A model generated the notes under the pieces. The model saw only the letters and a list, made by a program, of their open reading frames with translations, had not been told where the DNA came from and did no database searches. From Micromonospora sp. FIMYZ51 (GTDB lineage Bacteria; Actinomycetota; Actinomycetes; Mycobacteriales; Micromonosporaceae): a DNA stretch of 64,000 nt. This document shows positions 37,353-46,401 of this stretch, piece by piece. The stretch's first letter is position 1. Each line of letters opens with the position of its first letter. Position numbers and translations under genes: made by a program. The stretch is taken from assembly GCF_038246755.1 (NCBI RefSeq), contig NZ_CP134706.1, forward strand, positions 5,638,501 through 5,702,500, read 5' to 3'.

Positions 37353-37607
37353 CTACTGCTGCGGCACGATGCTGACGGTCTTGCGACCGCGCTTGGTGCC
37401 GAACTGGACCGAACCGGCGGCCAGCGCGAAGAGCGTGTCGTCGCCGCCACGGCCAACCAGGTCACCGGGGTGGAACTTGGTGCCACGCTGCCGGACGATG
37501 ATCTCGCCCGCGCTGACGACCTGACCACCGAAGCGCTTCACGCCGAGTCGCTGGGCCGCGGAGTCACGGCCGTTACGCGAGCTGGACGCACCCTTTTTGT
37601 GAGCCAT
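37353..37607 (-). CDS. rpmA: 50S ribosomal protein L27
   Basis: An 84-residue protein near the peptidyl-transferase centre. The N-terminus [24 protein letters not shown] is diagnostic, with no cleavable extension of the firmicute type. It lies 11 bp downstream of rplU. Confidence 0.97.
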   Translation of the reverse strand: MAHKKGASSSRNGRDSAAQRLGVKRFGGQVVSAGEIIVRQRGTKFHPGDLVGRGGDDTLFALAAGSVQFGTKRGRKTVSIVPQQ

Positions 37608-37618
37608 CTTGAGACGAC

Positions 37619-37933
37619 CTACTTCCCGCTGGAGATGCCGGTCACCTTGACCTGGGTCAACGGCTGGCGGTGACCCTGGCGCTTGTGGTAGCCGGTCTTG
37701 TTCTTGAACTTGTGGATCCGGATCTTCGGGCCCTTGGTGTGCGCGGCGATTTCGCCGGACACCTCGACCTGAGCGAGCTTGGTCGCGTCGGTCACCAGGT
37801 CGTCACCGTCGACGAGGAGCACCGCGGCGAGCTTCACCGCGTCGCCGGGGGCACCGGCGAGCTTCTCGACCTCGATCACGTCGCCCTCGGCGACCTTGTA
37901 CTGCTTGCCGCCGGTCTTGACGATCGCGTACAT
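37619..37933 (-). CDS. rplU: 50S ribosomal protein L21
   Basis: A 104-residue 23S rRNA-binding protein. The start [14 protein letters not shown] is diagnostic, so the 24-residue upstream extension is rejected. About 120 bp upstream on the minus strand there is a TAACCT -10-like hexamer (38050-38055), giving a leader of about 110 nt in which autoregulation could act, though I see no named leader. Confidence 0.97.
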   Translation of the reverse strand: MYAIVKTGGKQYKVAEGDVIEVEKLAGAPGDAVKLAAVLLVDGDDLVTDATKLAQVEVSGEIAAHTKGPKIRIHKFKNKTGYHKRQGHRQPLTQVKVTGISSGK

Positions 37934-38094
37934 CGGAGGCGGACTCCCTGTCGTTGAGGCTGCTGGCGGTCGTCCCCACGGCGGCTCGCCGGGTAGCAGA
38001 GGCACGGCGGCGCGGGCACGCGGGAACTCGGCACACCAAAGTGCGCCGCAGGTTAGCGTACGCCATCGGAACCCCCGACCCCAAACCGGCCCGG

Positions 38095-38147
38095 AAGGAA
38101 GGGCCCCCTCTTAACGCCTGCGGTAGAGGAAGGGCCCCCTTTTAACA
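38095..38147 (+). repeat. dispersed intergenic repeat, copy 3
   Basis: Half-sites 38095-38115 and 38127-38146, both with GGGCCCCCT and TTAAC, separated by GCCTGCGGTAG, close to the family consensus. It lies between the rplU upstream region and the RNase E/G gene 3' side, and a tandem array begins exactly at its AACACCCG end. Confidence 0.92.
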
Positions 38148-38255
38148 CCCGCCGCAGCCGTCCAACACCCGCCGCAGCCGTCCAACACCCGCCGCACCCG
38201 TTCAACACCCCGCCGCAGCCGTCCAACACCCGCCGCACCCGTTCAACACCCCGCC
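38144..38255. repeat. about 20-bp minisatellite starting at the end of repeat copy 3
   Basis: Six variants of AACACCCGCCGCAGCCGTCC (some with ACCCGTTC or an extra C), head to tail. The first unit shares its AACACCCG with the end of the dispersed repeat. The 400-bp region 37934-38333 otherwise holds only the rplU promoter region and the rne terminator; no gene is visible. Confidence 0.87.
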
Positions 38256-38280
38256 GCGCGGCCTTGGCGACACACGTAGC

Positions 38281-38314
38281 GGGCCCCTCCCGGCAGTGTC
38301 GCCAGGAGGGGCCC
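38281..38314 (-). terminator. terminator of the RNase E/G gene
   Basis: Stem GGGCCCCTCC with complement GGAGGGGCCC and a 14-base loop, 19 bp past the stop of the ribonuclease gene on the minus strand. Confidence 0.85.
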
Positions 38315-38333
38315 GGAAGTGTCCGACCTCGGG

Positions 38334-41300
38334 TCAGGGGCGGGTACGACGACGCGCGCCACCTCGACGGGAGCGCCGCCGGCCGGTACCGCTCTCCGTA
38401 CCGTCCTCCTCGTCGGCCTCACCGAGCGCGTCCGGGTCGTCCGGTGCGGCGAGCCGGGCCGACTCGCCCTGCTGGCTGTCGGCGACGTCCGGCGCGGCCG
38501 GCGTATCCGTCTCGTACCGGGACAGGTCGTAGCCCATTGTGTCGTGGAAGTCGACGTCGACGGTGCTCGTGGTGTCGGTCTCGGTGACCTCGACCACGGT
38601 TCGCTCGGCCGGTGCGCTCTTGCGCGCCCGACGGCGGGACGATCCGCTGCCCTGCTCGGTGGCGACCGGAGCGGCGGCCGAGGCGACCGCCTTGACCTTG
38701 TCGCCGCCGCCCGACCGTGGCTTCTCCGGCACCGGCTCGGTGTGGATGATCAGCCCTCGGCCCTTGCAGCACTCGCAGGTCTCGCTGAACGCCTCCACCA
38801 GCCCGGCACCGATCCGCTTGCGGGTCATCTGCACCAGACCCAGCGAGGTGATCTCGGTGACCTGGTGCTTGGTCCGGTCCCGGCCGAGGCACTCGGTCAG
38901 TCGACGCAGCACCAGTTCCCGGTTCGACTCCAGCACCATGTCGATGAAGTCGATCACCACGATGCCGCCGATGTCGCGCAGCCGCAGCTGGCGGACGATC
39001 TCCTCGGCCGCCTCCAGGTTGTTGCGGGTGACCGTCTCCTCAAGGTTGCCGCCAGCCCCGGTGTACTTACCGGTGTTGACGTCGACCACGGTCATCGCCT
39101 CGGTCCGGTCGATCACCAGGTGGCCGCCGGAGGGCAGGAAGACCTTCCGGTCGAGCCCCTTGAGAATCTGCTCGTCGATGCGGTACTCGGCGAAGACGTC
39201 GGTGGTGCCGACGTGCCGACGCAGCCGGGTGACCAGGTCCGGCGAGACGTGCGACAGGTACGACTCGACCATGTCGTACGACTGGTCGCCCTCGATCACC
39301 AGCTCGCGGAAATCCTCGTTGAACAGGTCCCGGACCACCCGGATGACGAGGTCCGGCTCCGCGTAGAGCAGCACCGGTGCCCCGCCCTCGGCGGCCTTGG
39401 CCTGGATGTCCTCCCACTGCGCCTGGAGCCGCTTGACGTCCCGGGCCAGCTCGTCCTCGCTGGCCCCCTCGGCCGCGGTCCGGACGATCACCCCGGCGCC
39501 CTCCGGCACCAGCTTCTTCAGCGCGTCGCGCAGTCGCTTGCGCTCGGTGTCCGGCAGCTTGCGGCTGATGCCCGAGGCGTTGCCGCCCGGGACATACACC
39601 AGGTGCCGGCCGGAGAGCGCGATGTGGCTGGTCAGCCGGGCACCCTTGTGACCGATCGGGTCCTTGGTGACCTGCACCAGCACCGAGTCGCCGGACCGGA
39701 GCGCCTGCTCGATCGAGCGGGCCCGCCCCTCCAGCCCGGAGGTGTCCCAGTTGACCTCACCGGCGTACAGGACCGCGTTGCGGCCCCGGCCGATGTCCAC
39801 GAACGCCGCCTCCATGCTGGGCAGTACGTTCTGCACCTTGCCGAGGTAGACGTTGCCGGCCATGGTGGCCGCCGAGTTGCGGGTCACGTAATGCTCGACA
39901 AGTACGCCGTCCTCCAGCACGGCGATCTGCGTACGGTCACCGCGTTGGCGTACCGCCATCACCCGGTCAACCGCCTCCCGGCGGGCCAGGAACTCGGATT
40001 CGCTGAGGATCGGCGGGCGGGTCCGACGCTGCTCGCGGCCGTCCCGACGGCGCTGCCGCTTGGCTTCCAGGCGGGTCGAACCGGAGACGCCCTGCACCTC
40101 GTCGACAGTCTTGCGCGGCTCTCTGATCTTCACCACCGTGGGCACGCCGTCGTCGTCCGCAGCGGCCTCGGTGTCGCCGGCTCCCCGGCGGCGGCGACGC
40201 CGGCGTCGCCGGGTCAGCCCGTCGCCCTCGGCCTCGTCGCCGTTCTCCTCGTCGCCGGCCTCTTCGTCGGCTTCGCTGGTTACCGCCTGGACCGGCTCCT
40301 CGGCCTCGTTCTCGTCGGCGTCCTCGGCACCGCCCTTACCGCGACCACGGCCCCGGCGACCCCGTCGGCGACGGCGGCGCCCGGACAGGCTCTCCTCGTC
40401 GTCCTCGTCCTCCTCGGCGTCCTCCTCGGCGGTCCCGGTGGGCTCCTCCTCGACGGTCTCGACCTCCGGCACCGGCTCGGCTTCCCGCCGGCTGCGGCGG
40501 CGCCGCCGCGACGGTTCGGCCGGTTCCTCGGCGGTTTCCTGCTCGGCCAGGGCCAGCGCCTCGGCAGCCGCGGCGGCGCGGGCCGCGGTGACTTCCTCCG
40601 GAGCCATGAACAGCACAGTCGGTGCGGTGAGCGCAGCCCGCCGCCGACGGGACCGGGACTCTGGTGCCGGCTCCGCAGCCGCCGGGGACGCGGTCGGCTC
40701 GCCAGCCGCCGGGGACGGTACCGGCTCGGCAGGCGCTGCCGTACCCGGTGCCGGCTCGGCCTCGACGTTCGCGTCCGGCCCGGCAGGCAACGTGGCGGCA
40801 GCGCTGGGCGGCACCGCGCCCGCGCCGAACTCGGTACCCGCCGCGGGCTCCGCGCCGGCCGCCGGCCCTTCGTCCGGGGCCGGCTGCGCACCGGCCGCGG
40901 ACCGCTCCGCCGCCGCGGACCGCTTCCGGGCCGGAGATCGCTTCGCCGCCGGCTGCTCGGCTGCTTCGGGCTGCTCGGTGGCAGGTTCGGCCGCCGCGGG
41001 GGCCGCCTTCTTGCGGCGGGTACGGGTGACCTTGAGTGGCGGTACGACGTCGCCGTCGGCGGGTGCCACCTCGGCCGCGTCCATCGGCTCCTCGGCGACC
41101 TGCTGGGTACCCGTGGCCTTGCGCCGACGACGTGGGGTCTTCGCCGCAGTGTCCAGGTCGGCGGCGACCGGGGCGAAGACCTCAGCCTGGGGTGCCTCTC
41201 CGCTGCCCATGGGCGAGCTGCTGGGCGCCTCCACCGGGGCGTCGGTCTGCTCGGGCTGGCTGAGCGGGCTGCTCCGGCGTCGTGAGGTACGTCGCTTCGG

Positions 41301-41534
41301 CGGCGTACCGACGACCGCCGCGTCCCCCAGGTCGGCGGTGCCGCTCACCGCGTCCCCGGTCTCCCTCGGCCCCACGGTCTCCGGCCCGACGCCGGTCGCG
41401 GCCGGTGGCAACCCGGTGCCCGGGTCGGTCGCGGCCGGTGGCGCCCCGGTCGCGGCGGCGGTGCTGTTCTCGGCGGTCTCGGCGGCCGGGTCAACGCCGG
41501 TCCGTTCGCCGCCCTCGGGCTCGTTCTCGAGCAT
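38334..41534 (-). CDS. rne: ribonuclease E/G
   Basis: An endoribonuclease of RNA turnover and rRNA processing (1066 residues). The first ~470 residues are low-complexity, acidic and proline/alanine-rich with basic patches (RRRRGRRGRGRGKGG), presumably disordered and RNA/protein-binding. The catalytic core follows: an S1-like domain (MAGNVYLGKVQNVLPSMEAAFVDIG), a DNase I-like domain with the metal-binding aspartates in VVDVNTG and VIDFIDM, and the Zn-link CECCKGRG. The C-terminal tail is short and basic, ending RRTRP. The ATG at 41534 (MLENEPEGG) is preferred. The gene leads the rne–rplU–rpmA–obg order. Confidence 0.95.
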   Translation of the reverse strand: MLENEPEGGERTGVDPAAETAENSTAAATGAPPAATDPGTGLPPAATGVGPETVGPRETGDAVSGTADLGDAAVVGTPPKRRTSRRRSSPLSQPEQTDAPVEAPSSSPMGSGEAPQAEVFAPVAADLDTAAKTPRRRRKATGTQQVAEEPMDAAEVAPADGDVVPPLKVTRTRRKKAAPAAAEPATEQPEAAEQPAAKRSPARKRSAAAERSAAGAQPAPDEGPAAGAEPAAGTEFGAGAVPPSAAATLPAGPDANVEAEPAPGTAAPAEPVPSPAAGEPTASPAAAEPAPESRSRRRRAALTAPTVLFMAPEEVTAARAAAAAEALALAEQETAEEPAEPSRRRRRSRREAEPVPEVETVEEEPTGTAEEDAEEDEDDEESLSGRRRRRRGRRGRGRGKGGAEDADENEAEEPVQAVTSEADEEAGDEENGDEAEGDGLTRRRRRRRRRGAGDTEAAADDDGVPTVVKIREPRKTVDEVQGVSGSTRLEAKRQRRRDGREQRRTRPPILSESEFLARREAVDRVMAVRQRGDRTQIAVLEDGVLVEHYVTRNSAATMAGNVYLGKVQNVLPSMEAAFVDIGRGRNAVLYAGEVNWDTSGLEGRARSIEQALRSGDSVLVQVTKDPIGHKGARLTSHIALSGRHLVYVPGGNASGISRKLPDTERKRLRDALKKLVPEGAGVIVRTAAEGASEDELARDVKRLQAQWEDIQAKAAEGGAPVLLYAEPDLVIRVVRDLFNEDFRELVIEGDQSYDMVESYLSHVSPDLVTRLRRHVGTTDVFAEYRIDEQILKGLDRKVFLPSGGHLVIDRTEAMTVVDVNTGKYTGAGGNLEETVTRNNLEAAEEIVRQLRLRDIGGIVVIDFIDMVLESNRELVLRRLTECLGRDRTKHQVTEITSLGLVQMTRKRIGAGLVEAFSETCECCKGRGLIIHTEPVPEKPRSGGGDKVKAVASAAAPVATEQGSGSSRRRARKSAPAERTVVEVTETDTTSTVDVDFHDTMGYDLSRYETDTPAAPDVADSQQGESARLAAPDDPDALGEADEEDGTESGTGRRRSRRGGARRRTRP

Positions 41535-41665
41535 GGACGTTCTCCAGTTCTGGCTTCCCCGGGCGCGGGTGAGCGCTGCCACGCAGGGTTGCCGCAATGG
41601 TGTTTCCCCGGGCGCACGGGCGTGCGCGACCGGCGAAGTCTGCCTGTCTGGGCGCCGACCGTCGG

Positions 41666-42442
41666 TCAGCGTCCGCCGATGGTTGCCCCGTCGCGGTCCG
41701 CGTCCAGCGGGTCCACGATCGCCCCCTGCGCGGTCAGCGTGCCCTGAGCCAGCCGGATCACCTTCGGGGCCACCGGCGGCTCCAGGCCGGCCACCACGCG
41801 GAGGCCGGAAAGGACGTCATCGGGTCGTACGGACGGGGTGACCTGCCGCACGACCAGTTCGAGTATCGCACACGGTACGGCCGGCGCCCCGGAAGGCGTC
41901 GCCGGTGCGCCATCTACATCGATGACAATCACCGCCCCACGCGCATCGAAGGTCCGCCTCCCCTGCTTGGTCATCCGCTCGACCAGCACCTCCTCGGCTG
42001 CGGTGAAGGCGGCGACCGCCTTCACCGCAACGTCGGGATCCACCTCCGGCAGCTCGATCCGCCAACGGGACGCCTCGATCCGGTCGGCCAGGCTGCCCCC
42101 GGTGGCCACCACCGCGTCGAGTACGTCGAGGCCGGGCGAGAGCGCCGCGTCCAGGGCCATTCGCAGTTGCGTCGGTTCGACCGGCTCACGCAGACCGATC
42201 TCCAGGTACTCCGCCTCGCTCGCCACCCCGGTCGGCGCCGCGCTGGCGTACGAAATCTTGGGGTGCGGGGTGAAGCCCTGGGAGAACGCCACCGGGACGC
42301 CGGCACGGCGCAGGGCCCGCTCGAACGCCCGGGCGAAGTCCCGGTGTGAGGTGAACCGCAGCGGCCCCCGCTTGGCGTACCGGATCCGGACGCGCTGGAC
42401 GACCGGTGCCTGGCCGCCTACGGGCTGTGGTTTCTTACTGAT
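41666..42442 (-). CDS. TIGR03936/DUF2344 radical-SAM-associated protein; no canonical start codon
   Basis: A 258-residue protein that accompanies the B12-binding radical SAM protein encoded just upstream; the two are fused in some bacteria (family knowledge). The conserved block YAKRGPLRFTSHRDFARAFERALRRAGVP is fully encoded, so translation must begin upstream of it. In this frame there is no ATG, GTG or TTG between the upstream gene's TGA and GTG 42292, which would cut off about 50 conserved residues. The best candidate is ATC at 42440-42442, 7 bases after AGGAG, giving (I/M)SKKPQPVGG. The frame is continuous with the upstream gene across one TGA, so read-through is the alternative. Confidence 0.85.
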   Translation of the reverse strand: MSKKPQPVGGQAPVVQRVRIRYAKRGPLRFTSHRDFARAFERALRRAGVPVAFSQGFTPHPKISYASAAPTGVASEAEYLEIGLREPVEPTQLRMALDAALSPGLDVLDAVVATGGSLADRIEASRWRIELPEVDPDVAVKAVAAFTAAEEVLVERMTKQGRRTFDARGAVIVIDVDGAPATPSGAPAVPCAILELVVRQVTPSVRPDDVLSGLRVVAGLEPPVAPKVIRLAQGTLTAQGAIVDPLDADRDGATIGGR

Positions 42443-42475
42443 CTTCGTGCTCCTCGCTGGAGGGCCCGACCACTG

Positions 42476-44461
42476 TCACTGCTGGGCGCCGGTGGGCAGC
42501 CGCAGGCCGTTGACCGGGGTCAACGGGAGCAGCTTCCGGCCGGTCGGGCCGATCTGGATCTCGGTGTCCATGGTCGGGCAGACGCCGCAGTCGAAACACG
42601 GCGTCCACCGGCAGTCGTCCTGCTCGTACTCGCTGAGCGCGTCCTGCCAGTCCTGCCAGAGCCAGTCCTTGTCCAGGCCCGAGTCCAGGTGGTCCCAGGG
42701 CAGGACCTCCAACTCGTCGCGCTCCCGGGTGGTGTACCAGTCGAGGTCGACCCCGAAGCCGGGCAGCACCTCAGCGGCGGCGTCCACCCAGCGCTGGTAC
42801 GAGAAATGCTCGCTCCAGCCGTCGAACCGGCCGCCGTTCTCCCAGACCCGGCGGATCACCGCGCCGACCCGGCGGTCGCCCCGGGACAGCAGGCCCTCGA
42901 TCAGCGACGGCTCGCCGTCGTGGTAGCGGAAGCCGATCGCCCGACCCAGCGAACGGTCCGCGTTGATGGCCTGCTTGAGCAGCTTGAGCCGGCCGTCGAT
43001 GACCTCCGGTCGCTCCATCGCCGCCCACTGGAACGGGGTGTGCGGCTTCGGCACGAATCCGCCGATGGAGACGGTGCAGCGAATGTCCTTGGACCCGGTG
43101 GCGGCGCGACCGGCCTTGATCACCTCGTGCGCCATGTCGGCGATTTCGAGGACGTCGGCGTCCGTCTCGGTGGGCAGCCCGCACATGAAGTACAGCTTCA
43201 CCTGCCGCCAGCCGTTCGTGTACGCGGTGACCACCGTGCGGATCAGGTCGTCCTTCGACACCATCTTGTTGATCACCTTGCGGATCCGCTCCGACCCGCC
43301 CTCCGGGGCGAAGGTCAGACCGGTCCGCCGGCCGTTGCGGGACAGTTCCTGGGCCAACTCGATGTTGAACGCGTCCACCCGGGTCGACGGCAGTGAGAGT
43401 GACACGTTTGTGCCCTGGTACTGCTCGGCCAGGCCGGAGCACATGTCGCCGATCTCCGAGTGGTCGGCCGACGAGAGCGACAGCAGGCCCACCTCGTGGA
43501 AGCCGGAGAACTCCAGCCCCTGCTGCACCATCTGCCCCACGGTGGTGATGGACCGTTCGCGCACCGGACGGGTGATCATGCCCGCCTGGCAGAACCGGCA
43601 GCCCCGGGTGCAGCCCCGGAAGATCTCCACCGCGTACCGCTCGTGCACCGTCTCGGCGAGCGGGACGAGCGGCTTACGCGGGTACGGCCAGGCGTCCAGG
43701 TCCATCGTCGTGCGCTTGTGTACCCGGAACGGCACGTCTGCCCGGTTCGGCACGACCCGCTGGATCCGGCCGTCGGGCAGGTAGTCCACGTCGTAGAAGC
43801 GCGGCACGTAGACGCTCTCGGTACGGGCCAGCCGCAACAGCAATTCGTCGCGGCCACCCGGGCAGCCCTCGGCCTTCCACTCCCGGACGATCGCGGTGAT
43901 CTCCAGCACCGCCTCCTCGCCGTCGCCCAGCACGGCGGCGTCCACGAAGTCGGCGATCGGCTCCGGGTTGAACGCGGCGTGCCCGCCCGCCACGATCACC
44001 GGGTCGGCATCGGTACGGTCGGCCGCCAACAGCGGGATGCCGGCCAGATCGATCGCGTTCAGCAGGTTGGTGTAGCCCAACTCGGTGGCGAACGACACGC
44101 CGAACAGGTCGAACTCCCGCACCGGGCGGTGCGCGTCGACGGTGAACTGCGGCACGCCGTGCGTACGCATCAGCTGCTCCAGATCCGGCCAGACCGCGTA
44201 CGTCCGCTCGGCCAGGGTGTCGGGCAGCTCGTTGAGCACCTCGTAGAGGATCTGCACGCCCTGGTTGGGCAGCCCCACCTCGTACGCGTCCGGATACATC
44301 AACGCCCAGCGCACGGTCGCCGCGTCCCACTCCTTGACCACCGCGCCCAACTCGCCACCCACGTACTGGATGGGCTTGGTCACCTGGGGCAGCAACGCCT
44401 CCAGTCGGGGCCAGACGGAGTTTTCCGCGACCGGGCGCGGCGTGGTGGACGGGACGCTCAT
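42476..44461 (-). CDS. TIGR03960 B12-binding radical SAM protein
   Basis: A 661-residue protein with an N-terminal cobalamin-binding-like region (residues 80-230) and a radical SAM domain whose cluster motif is GCTRGCRFCQAG. A C-terminal region carries further cysteines (CRWTPCFDCGVCP). The reaction is unknown; the family is often found beside rne/rng with a DUF2344 partner. The ATG at 44461 starts MSVPSTTPR; an open frame upstream is minisatellite-encoded and is rejected. The stop TGA (42476-42478) is in frame with the next gene. Confidence 0.93.
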   Translation of the reverse strand: MSVPSTTPRPVAENSVWPRLEALLPQVTKPIQYVGGELGAVVKEWDAATVRWALMYPDAYEVGLPNQGVQILYEVLNELPDTLAERTYAVWPDLEQLMRTHGVPQFTVDAHRPVREFDLFGVSFATELGYTNLLNAIDLAGIPLLAADRTDADPVIVAGGHAAFNPEPIADFVDAAVLGDGEEAVLEITAIVREWKAEGCPGGRDELLLRLARTESVYVPRFYDVDYLPDGRIQRVVPNRADVPFRVHKRTTMDLDAWPYPRKPLVPLAETVHERYAVEIFRGCTRGCRFCQAGMITRPVRERSITTVGQMVQQGLEFSGFHEVGLLSLSSADHSEIGDMCSGLAEQYQGTNVSLSLPSTRVDAFNIELAQELSRNGRRTGLTFAPEGGSERIRKVINKMVSKDDLIRTVVTAYTNGWRQVKLYFMCGLPTETDADVLEIADMAHEVIKAGRAATGSKDIRCTVSIGGFVPKPHTPFQWAAMERPEVIDGRLKLLKQAINADRSLGRAIGFRYHDGEPSLIEGLLSRGDRRVGAVIRRVWENGGRFDGWSEHFSYQRWVDAAAEVLPGFGVDLDWYTTRERDELEVLPWDHLDSGLDKDWLWQDWQDALSEYEQDDCRWTPCFDCGVCPTMDTEIQIGPTGRKLLPLTPVNGLRLPTGAQQ

Positions 44462-44526
44462 GATGCCCAAGGGTACGCGCTCGCCCGCCGGCCGCCGCGC
44501 CACACCTGGCAGGCTCGTCGCGGTTC

Positions 44527-44643
44527 GAGGCAAGGCTGTACCCGACAGGGCCGGCGCGGTCGAGGCAAGGCTGTACCCGACAGGGCCGGCGCGGTCGAGG
44601 CAGGGCTGTACCCGACAGGGCCGGCGCGGTCGAGGCAGGGCTG
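44527..44643. repeat. 35-bp minisatellite
   Basis: Three full 35-bp units (44527-44561, 44562-44596, 44597-44631), each starting GAGGCAAGGCTGTACCCGAC or the GGCAGGG variant, and a partial fourth that merges into the dispersed repeat copy 4. It lies upstream of the radical SAM gene. The 313-bp gap 44462-44774 otherwise holds only copy 4 and the promoter side of the next gene. Confidence 0.93.
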
Positions 44644-44695
44644 TTAACAAGGGGCCCCTGCTCTACCGCAGGCGTTAACAAGGGTCCCTTCCTTT
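44643..44695 (-). repeat. dispersed intergenic repeat, copy 4
   Basis: Read on the minus strand, the copy gives AAGGAAGGGACCCTTGTTAAC, then GCCTGCGGTAG, then AGCAGGGGCCCCTTGTTAAC. It lies between divergently transcribed genes, directly next to the 35-bp array, so it is not confined to gene 3' ends. Confidence 0.92.
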
Positions 44696-44774
44696 CAGCT
44701 GCCGGACGGGCCGGATTCGGTCGGGGTGGCACTCCGGTACTAACCTCGGGTCGGCGCGAGAGGAGATTGCCGCG

Positions 44775-46361
44775 ATGCCGGAGCCGCAGCCGGGAGCAGA
44801 CCGGCCGGTCGACGGGAACCGTCCGGATTCACACCGGAACGGTGAGCCGGCGGTCACCCGGGAACAGCTGCCCACCCCCGTACCAGCGACGGACGGGCCG
44901 GTCACCGGCCCCGACGGCACCCACCCGCTGCCCACCGAGCCGCTGCTTAGCCGCCAGACCGACACCGAGCCGCTGGGTGGCGGCCAGACCGAGCCGCAGA
45001 CCGACGCCCAGTCGGGCGGCGACCGCCCTCCCGCGCCGGCGCCCCCGGCCGACAGCGCCTCGGCGCCAACGGCCGAGCCAGCACCGGCACCCCCGGCCGA
45101 GGCAGCACCACCGACAGCAACCGAGACAGCACCGCCGACAGCAGCCGAGGCAGCACCACCGACAGCAACCGAGACAGCACCGCCGACAGCAGCCGAGACA
45201 GCAGCGGCGCCGGTGGCCGAGGTCGGCCCGCAGGGCACCCGCATCATGCCCGACGCCACGGCGGAGCCACCGGCACCGCGCTGGAGCGGCTCGGCTCCCG
45301 TACCGCCGGCCGCGCCGCGCCGTCGCGGATGGGGTGAGTCCGCCGAGCCGACCCCGCCGCCGCCGATCGCGCCGCCGTCCGGGCGGCCCCAGGAGCCGGA
45401 GCACCAGACTCCGGTGGATCCGTGGGCAGGGGTGGACACCAGCGGCTGGGAAGTGCCCTCGGCCGATTTTCCCGCCCTGCCGCCGACGCTGTCCTACCCG
45501 AATCCGCCGCCGACCCGGCCATATTCCGGGCCTCCCGCACCGCCGGCCGCCCCGCTGCCACCGATGTCGGCCACTCCGGTACCGCCGATGTCGCCGGCCG
45601 CCCCCATGCCGCCGGCGTATTCACCGCCGGGCGGGCAGCCACCGGTTCACCACGCTCCGCCGGTCTCTCCGGCCGGCCGGCCACCCGCCCCGGTCGGACC
45701 GCCACCGCCGGCATCGCCCCCGCGCGGCTGGCGAGGCGCGAAGAAGGCCCGGCCGGTCGCTCCACCGCCCGGTTGGCAGGCGCCGCCGGGGTACGTGCCG
45801 GTCAAGGTACGCAAGCGGCGGCGTTGGCCCTGGGTGCTGTTGCTCACCCTGGCCTGCTGCTGCGGCTGCCCGGCCTACTACGGCGTACCGATGGCCACCC
45901 AGTATCCGGCGAACGCCAACCTGCCGCAGCAGGTGGCCGACCTGCGACTGCGTGAGGACCCGCGCAACGCGCAGGCCGCCCGGCAGTTGGAGACGCAGAC
46001 CCGGGCAGCGCACTGGCTCGCCGAGGACACCTTCGCCGGCATCTACACCACCAGCGGAGGCAAACGGGTGACCGTCTTCGGCGGCACCGGCTTCCGGTTC
46101 ACCCCCTCGGCGGACGCCGACGCCGAGATCGAACGGCTCACCGAGCAGTACGCCCTTGGTGAGGCCCAGGTGGTGGAGAGCCGCGTACGGGGTCGGCACG
46201 AGCGCTGCGCGGTAGGCAACGCCGACGGCGAAGGGGTGGTGGTCTGCACCTCGGTCGACCACGGCAGCATCACCACCGCCGTGTTCACCAACCTGTCGGT
46301 GGACGACAGCGCCCAACTCCTCGGCACCCTGCGGGAGCAGATCGTCACCACGAACGGCTGA
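44775..46361 (+). CDS. proline-rich single-pass membrane protein of unknown function
   Basis: A 528-residue protein. The first ~345 residues are Pro/Ala/Thr-rich and disordered, with an octapeptide repeat (APPTATET/APPTAAEA, 24-bp units at about 45103-45200). A basic stretch KVRKRRRWP and one transmembrane helix (VLLLTLACCCGC) follow at about 350-370. The C-terminal ~165 residues form an exported domain with VTVFGGTGFRF and two cysteines (ERCAVGN and VVVCTSVDHGSI). The same pattern appears in the product of 60528-61211. I do not recognise the family. ATG with an upstream GAGGAGA. Confidence 0.83.
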   Translation: MPEPQPGADRPVDGNRPDSHRNGEPAVTREQLPTPVPATDGPVTGPDGTHPLPTEPLLSRQTDTEPLGGGQTEPQTDAQSGGDRPPAPAPPADSASAPTAEPAPAPPAEAAPPTATETAPPTAAEAAPPTATETAPPTAAETAAAPVAEVGPQGTRIMPDATAEPPAPRWSGSAPVPPAAPRRRGWGESAEPTPPPPIAPPSGRPQEPEHQTPVDPWAGVDTSGWEVPSADFPALPPTLSYPNPPPTRPYSGPPAPPAAPLPPMSATPVPPMSPAAPMPPAYSPPGGQPPVHHAPPVSPAGRPPAPVGPPPPASPPRGWRGAKKARPVAPPPGWQAPPGYVPVKVRKRRRWPWVLLLTLACCCGCPAYYGVPMATQYPANANLPQQVADLRLREDPRNAQAARQLETQTRAAHWLAEDTFAGIYTTSGGKRVTVFGGTGFRFTPSADADAEIERLTEQYALGEAQVVESRVRGRHERCAVGNADGEGVVVCTSVDHGSITTAVFTNLSVDDSAQLLGTLREQIVTTNG

Positions 46362-46393
46362 GCGGAGCAGTTCGTCACCACCAACGGCTGGGC
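46334..46393. repeat. 30-bp tandem duplication over a stop codon
   Basis: Units 46334-46363 and 46364-46393 differ at three positions. The first carries the stop TGA of the membrane-protein gene; the second has TGG at the same place. The duplication is in frame and ends 8 bp before the IS110 boundary repeat. Confidence 0.92.
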
Positions 46394-46401
46394 GTGGGGG
46401 G

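Noticed and set aside
38144..38255. Possible CRISPR array
   Set aside because: Units are contiguous with no unique spacers; no cas genes are present. The same holds for the arrays at 44527, 19319 and 15058.
38319..41285. Open frame of nearly 1000 codons opposite the RNase E/G gene
   Set aside because: Low-complexity antisense translation of the ribonuclease gene; RNase E motifs lie on the other strand.
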